Positions 16,231 to 24,912 of a DNA stretch of 64,000 bases are shown here, one piece after another. The position numbers and the translations under genes were made by a program. How positions within the stretch are numbered: position 1 is the first letter of the stretch; every line of letters begins with the position of its first letter. Below the pieces are notes generated by a model, which made no database searches, was not told where the DNA came from, and saw only the letters and a program-made list of their open reading frames with translations. The DNA is from Pseudomonadota bacterium (GTDB lineage Bacteria; Pseudomonadota; Gammaproteobacteria; Steroidobacterales; Steroidobacteraceae), in assembly GCA_021843755.1 (NCBI GenBank), contig JAKBWB010000039.1, positions 124,001 through 188,000 of the forward strand, in the 5' to 3' direction.

Positions 16231-17762
16231 ATCAAAGCCGGCAGCGGCACACCCGCGACAGCCCGCAGCAGCTCGCGGCGGGTCACGAGCCCGCCGGCGG
16301 CCTCGATGTCCGGATGAAGGTAGCGGTCGTCCGTCAACGGAGGAATGTGCGCGCGCACCAGCCCGCGCACGGCCTCGAGCGCCTCGCTGGACCGCAGTCC
16401 CGCGTGGAAATCGCAGCCCTGCGCCGCGGTCAGCAGCTCTATGCCGATGATCGCCGCCGCATTGGCGACCATCCGGTGCAGACGCCGCGCCGCATGCGCG
16501 GCCATCGACACGTGATCCTCCTGATTGGCCGAGGTCGGAATCGAGTCCACGCTGGCCGGATGGGCGCGCTGCTTGTTCTCGGCGACCAGGGCGGCGGCGG
16601 TGACCTGCGGCATCATCAACCCGGAGTTCAGGCCGGGGTTGGGAGTCAGAAACGCCGGCAACCCCGAGAGCGCCGGATCGACCAGCATCGCGATACGCCG
16701 CTCGGCGAGCGAGCCGATCTCGCACACCGCAAGCGCAATCACGTCGGCCGCGAAGGCGACCGGCTCGGCGTGGAAGTTCCCGCCGGAGAGCGCCTCGTCC
16801 GATTCGGGGAAGATCAGCGGGTTGTCCGAGACCCCGTTTGCTTCGCGCTCGAGCGTGCCGGCCGTGTGGCGCAGCAGATCGAGCGCCGCGCCCATCACCT
16901 GCGGCTGACAACGCAGACAGTAGGGGTCCTGCACGCGCGGATCGCCCGTCCGGTGCGAGGCCCGGATGGCCGAGCCGGCCATGAGGGCGCGCAGCGCCGC
17001 GGCGGTCTCGATCTGTCCGGGATGGCCGCGCAGCGCGTGGATGCGCGCATCGAAGGGCGTGTCGGAGCCTTTTGCCGCCTCGGTGGCGAGTGCCCCTGTG
17101 ATCAATGCGCACTGGAACACCATCTCGATGTCGAACAACGCGGCCAGCGCATTGGCCGTGGAAAATTGCGTGCCGTTCAGCAGCGCCAGCCCTTCCTTCG
17201 GCGCGAGCGTCAGGGGCGCGAGGCCCGCGCGCCGCAGCGCATCGATGGCCGCGACCCGCTCCCCGCCCGGCAGCTGGATCTCCCCCACGCCGATCAGCGC
17301 CGCGGCCAGATGCGCCAACGGCGCCAGATCGCCCGAAGCGCCGACCGACCCCTGCGCGGGCACCACCGGCAGCAGGCCGCGCTCGAGCATGAGGCACAAT
17401 CGCCGGACCGTTTCGGGCCGGACGCCCGAGGCGCCCCGGGAGATGTTGGCGATCTTCAATGCCAGCATCAACCGTGTCACGGACTGCGGCAGAGGATCCC
17501 CGACGCCGGCACAGTGCGACAACACGATGTTGCGCTGCAGCCGGGCGAGATCGGGCGCGTCGATACGCACGCTGGCGAGCTTGCCGAATCCGGTGTTGAT
17601 GCCATAGACCGGCTCGCCGCGCGCCGCGATCCGAGTCACGGCCTCGGCGCCGCGGGCGATGGACTCGAAGCAGGCCTCCTCGAGCGAGGCGCTCGCTCCG
17701 CGGTACACGCCGGCCCACTGCGCCAGGGTGACCCGGCCGGGCTTGAGGATGATGCCGCTCAT
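16227..17762 (-). CDS. hutH: Histidine ammonia-lyase
   Basis: A 511-residue histidase, which removes ammonia from L-histidine to give trans-urocanate, the first step of the pathway. The catalytic MIO group forms from A142-S143-G144 in [14 protein letters not shown], the same numbering as in the Pseudomonas putida enzyme. Other active-site phrases are [12 protein letters not shown] (residues 52-63), [10 protein letters not shown] and GNFHAEPVA. Length is normal. The ATG at 17762 overlaps the hutI stop codon by 4 nt. Cytoplasmic tetramer by family knowledge. One other ASG triplet (residues 111-113) is not the MIO site. Confidence 0.97.
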   Translation of the reverse strand: MSGIILKPGRVTLAQWAGVYRGASASLEEACFESIARGAEAVTRIAARGEPVYGINTGFGKLASVRIDAPDLARLQRNIVLSHCAGVGDPLPQSVTRLMLALKIANISRGASGVRPETVRRLCLMLERGLLPVVPAQGSVGASGDLAPLAHLAAALIGVGEIQLPGGERVAAIDALRRAGLAPLTLAPKEGLALLNGTQFSTANALAALFDIEMVFQCALITGALATEAAKGSDTPFDARIHALRGHPGQIETAAALRALMAGSAIRASHRTGDPRVQDPYCLRCQPQVMGAALDLLRHTAGTLEREANGVSDNPLIFPESDEALSGGNFHAEPVAFAADVIALAVCEIGSLAERRIAMLVDPALSGLPAFLTPNPGLNSGLMMPQVTAAALVAENKQRAHPASVDSIPTSANQEDHVSMAAHAARRLHRMVANAAAIIGIELLTAAQGCDFHAGLRSSEALEAVRGLVRAHIPPLTDDRYLHPDIEAAGGLVTRRELLRAVAGVPLPALI

Positions 17763-18961
17763 GCGCCGCCCCAAAGGCGCGCATGCAGGGGATTGCGCCC
17801 GAGCCAATAGACCAGCTCGGCCGGCCGCTCGACGTTCCAGATGGCCAGATCCGCCCGCTTGCCGACCTCGAGCGTGCCGATCTCGCTCAGCCGCCCAAGG
17901 GCGCGCGCCGCCTCGCGCGTCACCGCGGCCACCGTCTCCTGCACACTCAGGCCGAACTGCACCGCCCCGATGTTCATGGCCGTCAGAATCGACAGCAGCG
18001 GCGCGGTGCCGGGGTTGCAATCCGTTGCCAGCGCCACAGGCACGCCGGCGCGCCGCAAGGCCGCGACCGGCGGAACCTGCCGCTCGCGCAGAAAGTGAAA
18101 CGCTCCGGGCAGCAGCACCGCCACCGTGCCCGCGCGCGCCAGCGCGGCGACGCCCGCCTCGCTGGTCCACTCCAGGTGATCGGCGGACAGTGCCTCGAAC
18201 TCGGCCGCGAGCGACGCGCCGCCCCCGTCAGAGAGCTGATCGGCATGCAACTTCACCGGCAGGCCATGCTCGCGCGCGACCTGGAACACCGCACGAATCT
18301 CCGCCGTGGTAAACGCGATGTGCTCGCAGAAGCCGTCGACGGCGTCGGCTAACCGCTCGGCCGCGGCTCGCGGGATCAGCTCGCCGGTGATCTCAGACAG
18401 ATACGCGGCGCGGTCGGTGTCGGGCGGCAGGGCGTGGGCGGCGAGCAAGGTGGTCACCACTCCGAGCGGCAGCTGCCGCCCGAGGGAGCGCGCAATGCGC
18501 AGCATGCGCAGTTCGGTCGGCACATCGAGCCCATAACCGGACTTGATCTCGACGGTGGTGACGCCCTCGTTCATCAACGCCTCGAGCCGCTCTGCGGCAG
18601 AGCTCAGCAGCGTCTCGTCCGATGCGGCGCGAGTGGCCCGCACGGTCGAAAGGATCCCGCCGCCGGCCCGCGCGATACTTGCGTAGTCCGCCCCCGCGAG
18701 GCGCAGCTCGAACTCCGCGCTGCGCTCCCCGCCGAACACGATGTGGGTGTGACAGTCGATCAACCCCGGTGTGACCAGGCGCCCGCCCAGATCGATCTGC
18801 TCCGTGGCGCGCGGCGCGGCGGGCAGCTCGCTCATCGGACCTGCGAACACGATGCGTCCCTGCGACACGGCCAGCGCGGCGTTTTCAATCAAGCCGATGC
18901 CCGCGCGTTGCGGCGCGAGTGTCGCGAGCGTGGCGTGGCGCCAGATCCGGTCGAATCGCAC
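17759..18961 (-). CDS. hutI: Imidazolonepropionase
   Basis: A 400-residue amidohydrolase that opens the ring of 4-imidazolone-5-propanoate to N-formimino-L-glutamate, the third step. Metal-binding HTH is at residues 71-73 in [12 protein letters not shown], with further ligands expected in [12 protein letters not shown] and [14 protein letters not shown] start at 18961 is chosen: AGAAGG lies 6-7 nt upstream and the protein then begins MRFDRIW. A TTG 27 nt further up would add an improbable Arg/Lys/Pro-rich leader. This is the first gene of the minus-strand hut operon; the 84 bp between it and hutF hold the HutC-type operator. Confidence 0.95.
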   Translation of the reverse strand: MRFDRIWRHATLATLAPQRAGIGLIENAALAVSQGRIVFAGPMSELPAAPRATEQIDLGGRLVTPGLIDCHTHIVFGGERSAEFELRLAGADYASIARAGGGILSTVRATRAASDETLLSSAAERLEALMNEGVTTVEIKSGYGLDVPTELRMLRIARSLGRQLPLGVVTTLLAAHALPPDTDRAAYLSEITGELIPRAAAERLADAVDGFCEHIAFTTAEIRAVFQVAREHGLPVKLHADQLSDGGGASLAAEFEALSADHLEWTSEAGVAALARAGTVAVLLPGAFHFLRERQVPPVAALRRAGVPVALATDCNPGTAPLLSILTAMNIGAVQFGLSVQETVAAVTREAARALGRLSEIGTLEVGKRADLAIWNVERPAELVYWLGRNPLHARLWGGA

Positions 18962-18993
18962 GGGCGGCCTTCTTTTTCGGCTGCGCAAATCAT

Positions 18994-19011
18994 AATATGC
19001 CTAGACATATT
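18994..19011. promoter_or_regulatory. HutC-type operator between hutI and hutF
   Basis: AATATGCCTAGACATATT is an 18-bp near-perfect palindrome: AATATG and CATATT arms around a CTAG centre, with only one mismatched pair. The core TGCCTAGACA resembles the TGTxTAxACA type of site bound by GntR/HutC regulators. It lies in the 84-bp gap between the divergent hutI and hutF genes, and hutC itself follows hutF, so one site could repress both operons. Urocanate is the usual HutC inducer. Confidence 0.7.
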
Positions 19012-19045
19012 CAGAAACCCCCGGCGCGTGCGGATTACAGGCGGG

Positions 19046-20416
19046 ATGAACCGGACATTCTTCTTCGAGAGCGCATGGCTGCCGGGCGGCTGGCAAGCGG
19101 GCGTGCGGGTCGAGGTGCGCGGGGAGCTGATCACCGGCGTCGCGTGCGGTACGACGGCCGGGCCGCACGATGCGCGGTTGCGGCTCGCCCTGCCCGGTCT
19201 ACCGAATGTGCACAGCCACGCCTTCCAGCGCGCCATGGCCGGGCTCGCCGAGCGCCGCGGGCCGAGCGGCACGGACGACTTCTGGTCGTGGCGAGAGGTG
19301 ATGTATCGCTTTCTGGCGCGCATCGGGCCGGACGATCTCGAGGCGATCGCGGCCTATGCGTACGCGGATCTGCTCGAGGCAGGGTTCACCAGCGTTGGGG
19401 AATTCCATTATCTGCACCGCAGTCCCCAAGGCGGTCTGTACGACGATCCGGCCGAGCTCGCGATGCGCCATGCGGCGGCGGCGGACTCGACCGGCATCGG
19501 CCTCACGCTGCTGCCGGTGTTCTATGAGTCCAGCCAGTTCGGCGGCGCGCCGCCGGCGCCGGGCCAGCGGCGTTTCATCACGGATCCGGCGACCTTCGGT
19601 GAGATCGTCGCGGCGGTGCGCAGCGGGATCCACCCCTCTCCCGGGCGCAATGTCGGGATTGCGCCGCATTCGCTCAGAGCGGTGACGGCCGGGCACCTGG
19701 CAGCCCTGCTCGATCGTTACCGCGAGGGCCCCATCCACATCCATGCCGCCGAGCAGATGAAGGAAGTGGAGGATTGCGTGGCCTTCACCGGCGAGCGCCC
19801 GGTCGAATGGCTGCTGCGCCATGCCGCCGTCGATACACGCTGGTGCGTCGTACATGCGACACATCTGACTCCCGCGGAAACCTCGGCCCTGGCGCGCTGC
19901 GGCGCAGTCGCGGGACTGTGCCCGGTGACGGAAGCGAATCTGGGTGACGGCATTTTCCCGGCCCCCGCCTATCGCGCGGCGCAGGGCCGCTGGGGCATCG
20001 GCACCGACTCACACATCCGGCTCGATGCGGCCGGAGAGCTGCGGCAGTTGGAATATGCGCAACGCTTGCTGCAGCGGCAGCGCAACGTGCTCGCGCGCCC
20101 CGATCAACCCTCGACGGGCACGAGCCTGTATCAGGAGGCGCTCGCCGGCGGAGCACAGGCACTCGGCCTGCCGGTGGGCGCAATCGCGCCAGGCCATCGC
20201 GCCGATTTCCTGGCGCTCGATGCGGATCATCCGGACCTGGCGGGACGGGCACTGGATGCGGTTCTGGACACGTGGATCTTCGCCCAAGGCCGATCACTCA
20301 TACGAGACGTCATTGCCAGTGGGCGCATCGTCGTAGAGAACCGGCGCCACCTGGAACGCGAGCGGATTGACGCGGCATACCGCCGTACGCTGCGCAAGCT
20401 GTTGCATGACACGTAA
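19046..20416 (+). CDS. hutF: Formimidoylglutamate deiminase
   Basis: A 456-residue amidohydrolase-superfamily enzyme that converts N-formimino-L-glutamate and water to N-formyl-L-glutamate and ammonia, the fourth step in the Pseudomonas-type hut pathway. Metal-binding HSH (residues 56-58) lies in LPNVHSHAFQRAMAG, followed by DDFWSWREVMYRF, a HutF hallmark. Later ligands are HIHAAEQ and GTDSHIRL. The ATG at 19046 has GGCGGG just upstream. Divergent from hutI; the 3' end overlaps hutC by 11 nt. Confidence 0.95.
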   Translation: MNRTFFFESAWLPGGWQAGVRVEVRGELITGVACGTTAGPHDARLRLALPGLPNVHSHAFQRAMAGLAERRGPSGTDDFWSWREVMYRFLARIGPDDLEAIAAYAYADLLEAGFTSVGEFHYLHRSPQGGLYDDPAELAMRHAAAADSTGIGLTLLPVFYESSQFGGAPPAPGQRRFITDPATFGEIVAAVRSGIHPSPGRNVGIAPHSLRAVTAGHLAALLDRYREGPIHIHAAEQMKEVEDCVAFTGERPVEWLLRHAAVDTRWCVVHATHLTPAETSALARCGAVAGLCPVTEANLGDGIFPAPAYRAAQGRWGIGTDSHIRLDAAGELRQLEYAQRLLQRQRNVLARPDQPSTGTSLYQEALAGGAQALGLPVGAIAPGHRADFLALDADHPDLAGRALDAVLDTWIFAQGRSLIRDVIASGRIVVENRRHLERERIDAAYRRTLRKLLHDT

Positions 20417-21155
20417 TCCGCACAGGCGCACTGCAATCGGGTCGAGCGCCATTCCCCGCTACCGGGAGATCTACGAGTCGCTGCGACAGAAGATTGTCTT
20501 GGGGCAATGGCCGCCCGGACATCGCCTGCCGTCGGAACACGAGCTCGCCCGCAGCTTCGGCTGCGCCCGCATGACCATCGGCAAGGCCCTCGGGGCGCTC
20601 GCGGATCAGCGCCTCGTGACGCGGCGACGGCGCGCCGGCACGGTCGTGAACGCGCCGCGGCCGCAGGAGTCGGTGCTCGAGATCCACGACATCGAGGCGG
20701 AACTCCTGGCCGCGGGAGTGAGCTACGCGTATCAGTCGCTCGAGCGGCGGGTCCGCCGCGCCAATACCGCCGACGCGGCCACCCTCGGTGTTCCGCCCGG
20801 CACGCCAGTGCTGGCGCTCACGGGGCTGCATCGGGCCGGCGGGCGGCCGCACGCGCTCGAGGAGCGATTGATCAACCTGCAGGCCGTGCCCGAGGCGCGC
20901 GCCGAACGGTTCGCGGACATCTCGCCGGGCCGTTGGCTGCTGCGGCGCATTCCCTGGACGGAGGCTGAACATCAGATCGGAGCGCTGAACGCCGACGCCG
21001 CCATTGCCCGGCGGCTCGCGATTCGGCGCAACACCGCGTGCCTGACCATCGAGCGCAACACCTGGCGCGATCAGCAGCGCATCACCCACGTACGGGTCAT
21101 CTATCCCTGCGATCAGCACCGCCTGGTGGCGCGCTTTCGCTACGGACCGGCCTGA
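20406..21155 (+). CDS. hutC: Histidine utilization repressor (GntR family)
   Basis: A 249-residue GntR/HutC-family repressor. The winged-helix DNA-binding domain covers about residues 17-80 (YREIYESLRQKIVLGQWPPG, then LPSEHELARSFGCARMTIGKAL). The UTRA ligand domain covers about 95-245 (DIEAELLAAGVSYAYQ, ERLINLQAVPEA, TWRDQQRITHVRVIYPCDQHRL); in HutC this domain binds urocanate. The ATG at 20406 lies inside the end of hutF, giving an 11-nt overlap and probable coupling. It is expected to bind the palindrome between hutI and hutF and to control its own synthesis with hutF. Confidence 0.95.
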   Translation: MTRNPHRRTAIGSSAIPRYREIYESLRQKIVLGQWPPGHRLPSEHELARSFGCARMTIGKALGALADQRLVTRRRRAGTVVNAPRPQESVLEIHDIEAELLAAGVSYAYQSLERRVRRANTADAATLGVPPGTPVLALTGLHRAGGRPHALEERLINLQAVPEARAERFADISPGRWLLRRIPWTEAEHQIGALNADAAIARRLAIRRNTACLTIERNTWRDQQRITHVRVIYPCDQHRLVARFRYGPA

Positions 21156-21167
21156 GACGCCGCGCCG

Positions 21168-22277
21168 TTAAAATTCCAGGGTCATCTGCCGCTGCGCCCC
21201 CGGCGGCCGGAAAAGACTGACATCGAGCGGCGTGCCGCGCCCGGTGTTCAGCCCCGCCCGGCGGCACGCCGCACGAAATCGGGCGCGCAGCAGCTCGGCA
21301 AGGGGCCCGGTGCCGCGCATGCGGTAACCGAAGCGCGGGTCGTTGTCGCGCCCCGCGCGCATCTGGCGGATCAGCGAGAGCACGTGGGCGGCGCGCTCGG
21401 GATAATGGGCCTCGAGCCACTCGCGGAACAGCGGGCCCACCTCGTAGGGCAAACGCAACAGAACGTAGCCTGCCCAGCGCGCCCCCGCCTCGGCCGCCGA
21501 TTGAACGATACGTTCCATCTCGTGATCGGTCAGCGCCGGAACGACCGGCGCGACGAGCACCCCGGTCGGGACGCCCGCTGCGGTCAGTTCGCGCACCATG
21601 CGCAGCCGCGCCGTGGGTGAGGCCGCCTGCGGCTCCAGGGTCCGCTTCAGCTCGGCATCGAGTGTGGTGATGCTGATGCCGACCTCGACCAGATGGTCGC
21701 GGGCCAGCGCGCCGAGCAGGTCGATGTCGCGCAGCACCAGAGCCCCCTTGGTGATGACGGTCACCGGGTGGCGGCAGCGGGCGAGCACCGCGAGGATCTC
21801 GCGCGTCACGCGCATGCGCCGCTCGATGGGTTGATACGGATCGGTGTTGGCCCCCAGCGTGATTGGCTTGCAGAGGTAGCCCGGACGGGCGAGTTCCTGC
21901 TCGAGCAGTTTGCCCGCATCCTGCTTGTAGAAGAGCCGGGTCTCGAAATCCAATCCCGGCGACAGTCCCAGATAGGCGTGACTCGGGCGCGCATAGCAGT
22001 AGATGCAGGCATTGCCGCATCCCCTGTACGGATTGATCGACTGCTCGAAGGGAATGTCCGGCGAATCATTGCGGCTGATCACGCTGCGGGCGCGATCCGG
22101 CATCAGCTCGAGCGGCAGGCTGTCGGGGAGCTCCTCCTGGAACCAGCCGTCGTCCCAGGCTTCCGTCCGGCGCGTCTCGAAGCGGCCCGCCGGGTTGGAG
22201 AGCGCACCGTGGCCAGGGATCACTTCAGTGTCTGCGTTGGGCTTTGCCACCCGGGAACTGTATCTGTATACAGCCAT
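21168..22277 (-). CDS. PA0069-family radical SAM protein
   Basis: A protein of about 369 residues with a radical SAM core. The cluster motif CxxxCxxC is C87-GNA-C91-IY-C94 in INPYRGCGNACIYCYARPSH, a context shared by the PA0069 group and Mycobacterium Rv2578c and similar to spore photoproduct lyase. Further core motifs are ITLGANTDPYQPIE and VGISITTLD. The reaction is unknown. The ATG at 22277 is chosen, although no good ribosome-binding site precedes it; a GTG at 22340 in the same frame could add 21 residues. It converges with hutC, 12 bp apart. Confidence 0.88.
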   Translation of the reverse strand: MAVYRYSSRVAKPNADTEVIPGHGALSNPAGRFETRRTEAWDDGWFQEELPDSLPLELMPDRARSVISRNDSPDIPFEQSINPYRGCGNACIYCYARPSHAYLGLSPGLDFETRLFYKQDAGKLLEQELARPGYLCKPITLGANTDPYQPIERRMRVTREILAVLARCRHPVTVITKGALVLRDIDLLGALARDHLVEVGISITTLDAELKRTLEPQAASPTARLRMVRELTAAGVPTGVLVAPVVPALTDHEMERIVQSAAEAGARWAGYVLLRLPYEVGPLFREWLEAHYPERAAHVLSLIRQMRAGRDNDPRFGYRMRGTGPLAELLRARFRAACRRAGLNTGRGTPLDVSLFRPPGAQRQMTLEF

Positions 22278-22362
22278 GAAGTGAAGTCCGGGTCCGCCAT
22301 CCCCGGGAGGCGCAACCGTTGCGGGACCGGATGGGAACACCGGTCGGCGCGAGCCGAATCGC

Positions 22363-23586
22363 TCAGCAGGCCTGCGGCAGCGGCACGCCCGGATCGGCGA
22401 GCCGCGCGCGGTCCGGCCGCACGCGTGCCGGAATCAACTTGCGCGCGGCGAGCTGATCCTTCGGCGTGTTCACGCTGTCGACCGCGATCAGCTCCCCATC
22501 GCGCAGGTAGCAGGCCGTGAATGCCTGCGTCGCCGGATCACTGCGGAGCACGACTTCATCGTAGCCCGCGCTGACCCCGACGATGACGAGCTTCAGGTCG
22601 TACTGGTCCGACCAGAACCAGGGCACCTTGTCGTGGACCGTGGGCCGGCCGATGAGGTTCAGCGCGGCGCTCGCCCCCTGCTCGAAGGCATTGTCGACCG
22701 ACTCCAGGCGCAGCCGCCGCCCGTAGCGCGGACTGGGATGGCGGGTGCAGTCGCCGGCGGCATAGATCGCGGGATCGGCCGTGCGGCAGTACTCGTCCAC
22801 GAGAATGCCATCTTCACAGGGCAGTCCGGCGCTCGAGGCGAGCTCCGCTGCCGGCAGCGCGCCCACACCGAGGAGCACGGCATCCGCAGGGTATGCCGTC
22901 CCGTCATCGGTGATCACGGCGCGCACCCGCTCCTGTGCCACCTGCGCCGCGATCGCTTGGATGCGCACGCCGCAGACGACGCGCACCCCGTGACGCTCGT
23001 GCGCCGCGGCATAGAACCTGGACACCTCCGCACAGGTTACCCGCTCGAGCACGCGGGGTGCGCGCTCGAGCACCGTCACGGCGACCCCCATCTCCCGGGC
23101 GGTCGCCGCGACCTCGAGTCCGATGTATCCACCCCCCACGATGACCAGCCGTCCCCCGCCGGTCAGGGCCGGGCGGATCCGGTCGGCATCGCCGAGGGTC
23201 CGCAGGCTGAACACGCCGTCGAGCTCGGCGCCAGGCAGCGCGAGCGGCCGGGCGCGGCTGCCGGTCGCAAGCAGCAGCGCGTCGTAGGCCACACTCGCTC
23301 CGTCATCGAGTCGCACTCGCTGCGCGTTGCGCGAGATTTCCTCGACACGGCGGCCGAGGCGGGTCTCGACCCCGTGCTGCTGATAGAAGGAGGCCGGACG
23401 CAGCGACAGCCGCTCGGGCGGCAGCGTCCCGGCCAGGTATTTCTTCGAGAGGGGCGGACGCTGGTAGGGCAGCCCCGGCTCGGCGCCAAGCAGCGTCACC
23501 CGCCCGGCGAAACGGTTGCGCCGCAAGGTATCGATGGCCTGCACGGCCGCCTGCCCCGCCCCGACGATGACGACCTGCTCGGTCAT
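22363..23586 (-). CDS. FAD-dependent ferredoxin/rubredoxin reductase-type oxidoreductase
   Basis: A 407-residue flavoprotein of the ferredoxin--NAD(P)H reductase type that serves P450 and Rieske dioxygenase systems (putidaredoxin/rhodocoxin reductase-like). The FAD-binding Rossmann motif VIVGAGQAAVQA is at residues 5-16, YQRPPLSKKYL follows near 42, the NAD(P)H-binding GGGYIGLEVAA is near 151, and the second FAD contact YAAGDCTRHP is near 272. The C-terminal reductase domain is complete (VPWFWSDQYDLKLVIVG). No P450, oxygenase or ferredoxin gene is seen nearby, so the electron partner is unknown. Confidence 0.88.
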   Translation of the reverse strand: MTEQVVIVGAGQAAVQAIDTLRRNRFAGRVTLLGAEPGLPYQRPPLSKKYLAGTLPPERLSLRPASFYQQHGVETRLGRRVEEISRNAQRVRLDDGASVAYDALLLATGSRARPLALPGAELDGVFSLRTLGDADRIRPALTGGGRLVIVGGGYIGLEVAATAREMGVAVTVLERAPRVLERVTCAEVSRFYAAAHERHGVRVVCGVRIQAIAAQVAQERVRAVITDDGTAYPADAVLLGVGALPAAELASSAGLPCEDGILVDEYCRTADPAIYAAGDCTRHPSPRYGRRLRLESVDNAFEQGASAALNLIGRPTVHDKVPWFWSDQYDLKLVIVGVSAGYDEVVLRSDPATQAFTACYLRDGELIAVDSVNTPKDQLAARKLIPARVRPDRARLADPGVPLPQAC

Positions 23587-23649
23587 GCACCGAGCTTACG
23601 GAGTTTCGGTGCCCGCCGCACCAGGGCTGGGCAAGCCCCCGCGCCACGC

Positions 23650-23664
23650 GTGCCAAAATGGTGC
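23650..23664 (+). promoter_or_regulatory. NtrC-like binding site upstream of the PII gene
   Basis: GTGCCAAAATGGTGC matches the enteric NtrC site GCACCAACATGGTGC at 12 of 15 positions, by hand alignment. It lies about 63 bp upstream of a sigma54-like promoter, a normal place for an enhancer-type activator. Confidence 0.5.
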
Positions 23665-23726
23665 AGCCTGGGTCCGCCGGGATTACAAAACCCTATACAC
23701 TCAGGCCCTTAGCCGCATTCCCAGCA

Positions 23727-23742
23727 TGGCACGAAAGCTGCA
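23727..23742 (+). promoter_or_regulatory. Sigma54 (RpoN)-type promoter of the PII gene
   Basis: TGGCAC-N5-CTGCA differs from the -24/-12 consensus TGGCAC-N5-TTGCA at one position. It lies about 77 bp before the PII start codon on the same strand, with an NtrC-like palindrome upstream. Expected transcription start is near 23753. Confidence 0.65.
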
Positions 23743-23791
23743 AATTTGCCGACGCACCCGAGGCGCCTCGCGCTGTGGCACGCTACGCTAA

Positions 23792-24157
<366 letters not shown>

Positions 24158-24176
24158 TCCCCCGGTACCGCAGCGC

Positions 24177-24677
24177 TCAGCGCAGCATGCGCATGGGGCG
24201 CTGGTTGCGCTCGATGCCGAGCGCGCCGCTGCGGACCACTTCGAGCAGTTCCGCGCCGCGGGCGAGTTCCGCGGTAAACGCGTTGATCTCCGCTTCGCTC
24301 GCGGTCAGCTCCACGATGAATCCGTCAGCGGCCGGGTCGAGCACCCGCCCCCCCGTGCGCACCACATGGCCCCTCACCGCGTCGATCTGCTCGGGGCGCA
24401 CCTTGAGCTTCAGCAATATCAACTCGCGCTCGAGGTGCTCGCCCCGAGTCATGTCCTGAACATTGACCACGTCGACCAGCTTGTTGAGCTGGTTGACGAT
24501 CTGTTGGATGACGGCGTCCGAGCCTTCGGTCACCAGCGTCAGGCGCGAGACGGTCGGATCGTCGGTCGCTGCAACCGACAACGACTCGATATTGTAGCCG
24601 CGCGAGGCGAACATGCCCGCGACCCGGCTCAGGGCGCCGGCTTCGTTCTGCAGCAGAATGGCAATGATGTGACGCAT
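24177..24677 (-). CDS. ilvN: Acetolactate synthase small (regulatory) subunit
   Basis: A 166-residue regulatory subunit of acetohydroxyacid synthase. The N-terminal ACT domain starts MRHIIAILLQNEAGALSRVAG and continues ESLSVAATDDPTVSRLTLV; in this family it binds the feedback inhibitor valine. The C-terminal domain includes ERELILLKLKV and GFIVELTASEAEINAF. Length fits IlvH/IlvN of about 165 residues. Unusually, it is divergent from the large-subunit gene, with 235 bp between the two starts, and not downstream of it. It converges with the PII gene, 19 bp apart. Confidence 0.94.
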   Translation of the reverse strand: MRHIIAILLQNEAGALSRVAGMFASRGYNIESLSVAATDDPTVSRLTLVTEGSDAVIQQIVNQLNKLVDVVNVQDMTRGEHLERELILLKLKVRPEQIDAVRGHVVRTGGRVLDPAADGFIVELTASEAEINAFTAELARGAELLEVVRSGALGIERNQRPMRMLR

Positions 24678-24912
24678 GCGCCCTCGGGCAAGAAGCACGG
24701 AACGCTCAGAAGGATAATGGATCGCGCCCGCCCGGAGCGAATCGTGCGCATGCGGGCCGGCGCACGAGCGGCTCCCTGTCCTGCGCGTACGGCCCCGGGG
24801 CACCGCCGTGATCCGTCGCGCGCCGGCGGCTTTCAGCCCGGGGACCGACCTGATAGTCTCGTGGAATCTCCCCTTATTCGGACCATTGCCGCCACCCCAT
24901 GAGAGCGCCCCT

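Noticed and set aside
15391-17784. A single 797-codon frame running through hutG into hutH
   Set aside because: Only its last 279 codons (hutG) are real. The upstream part reads hutH in the wrong frame, and hutH has its own complete frame with the MIO motif.
23776-23791. Second TGGCAC element (TGGCACGCTACGCTAA) as a sigma54 promoter
   Set aside because: The -12 half lacks the TTGC core, so the element at 23727-23742 is preferred.
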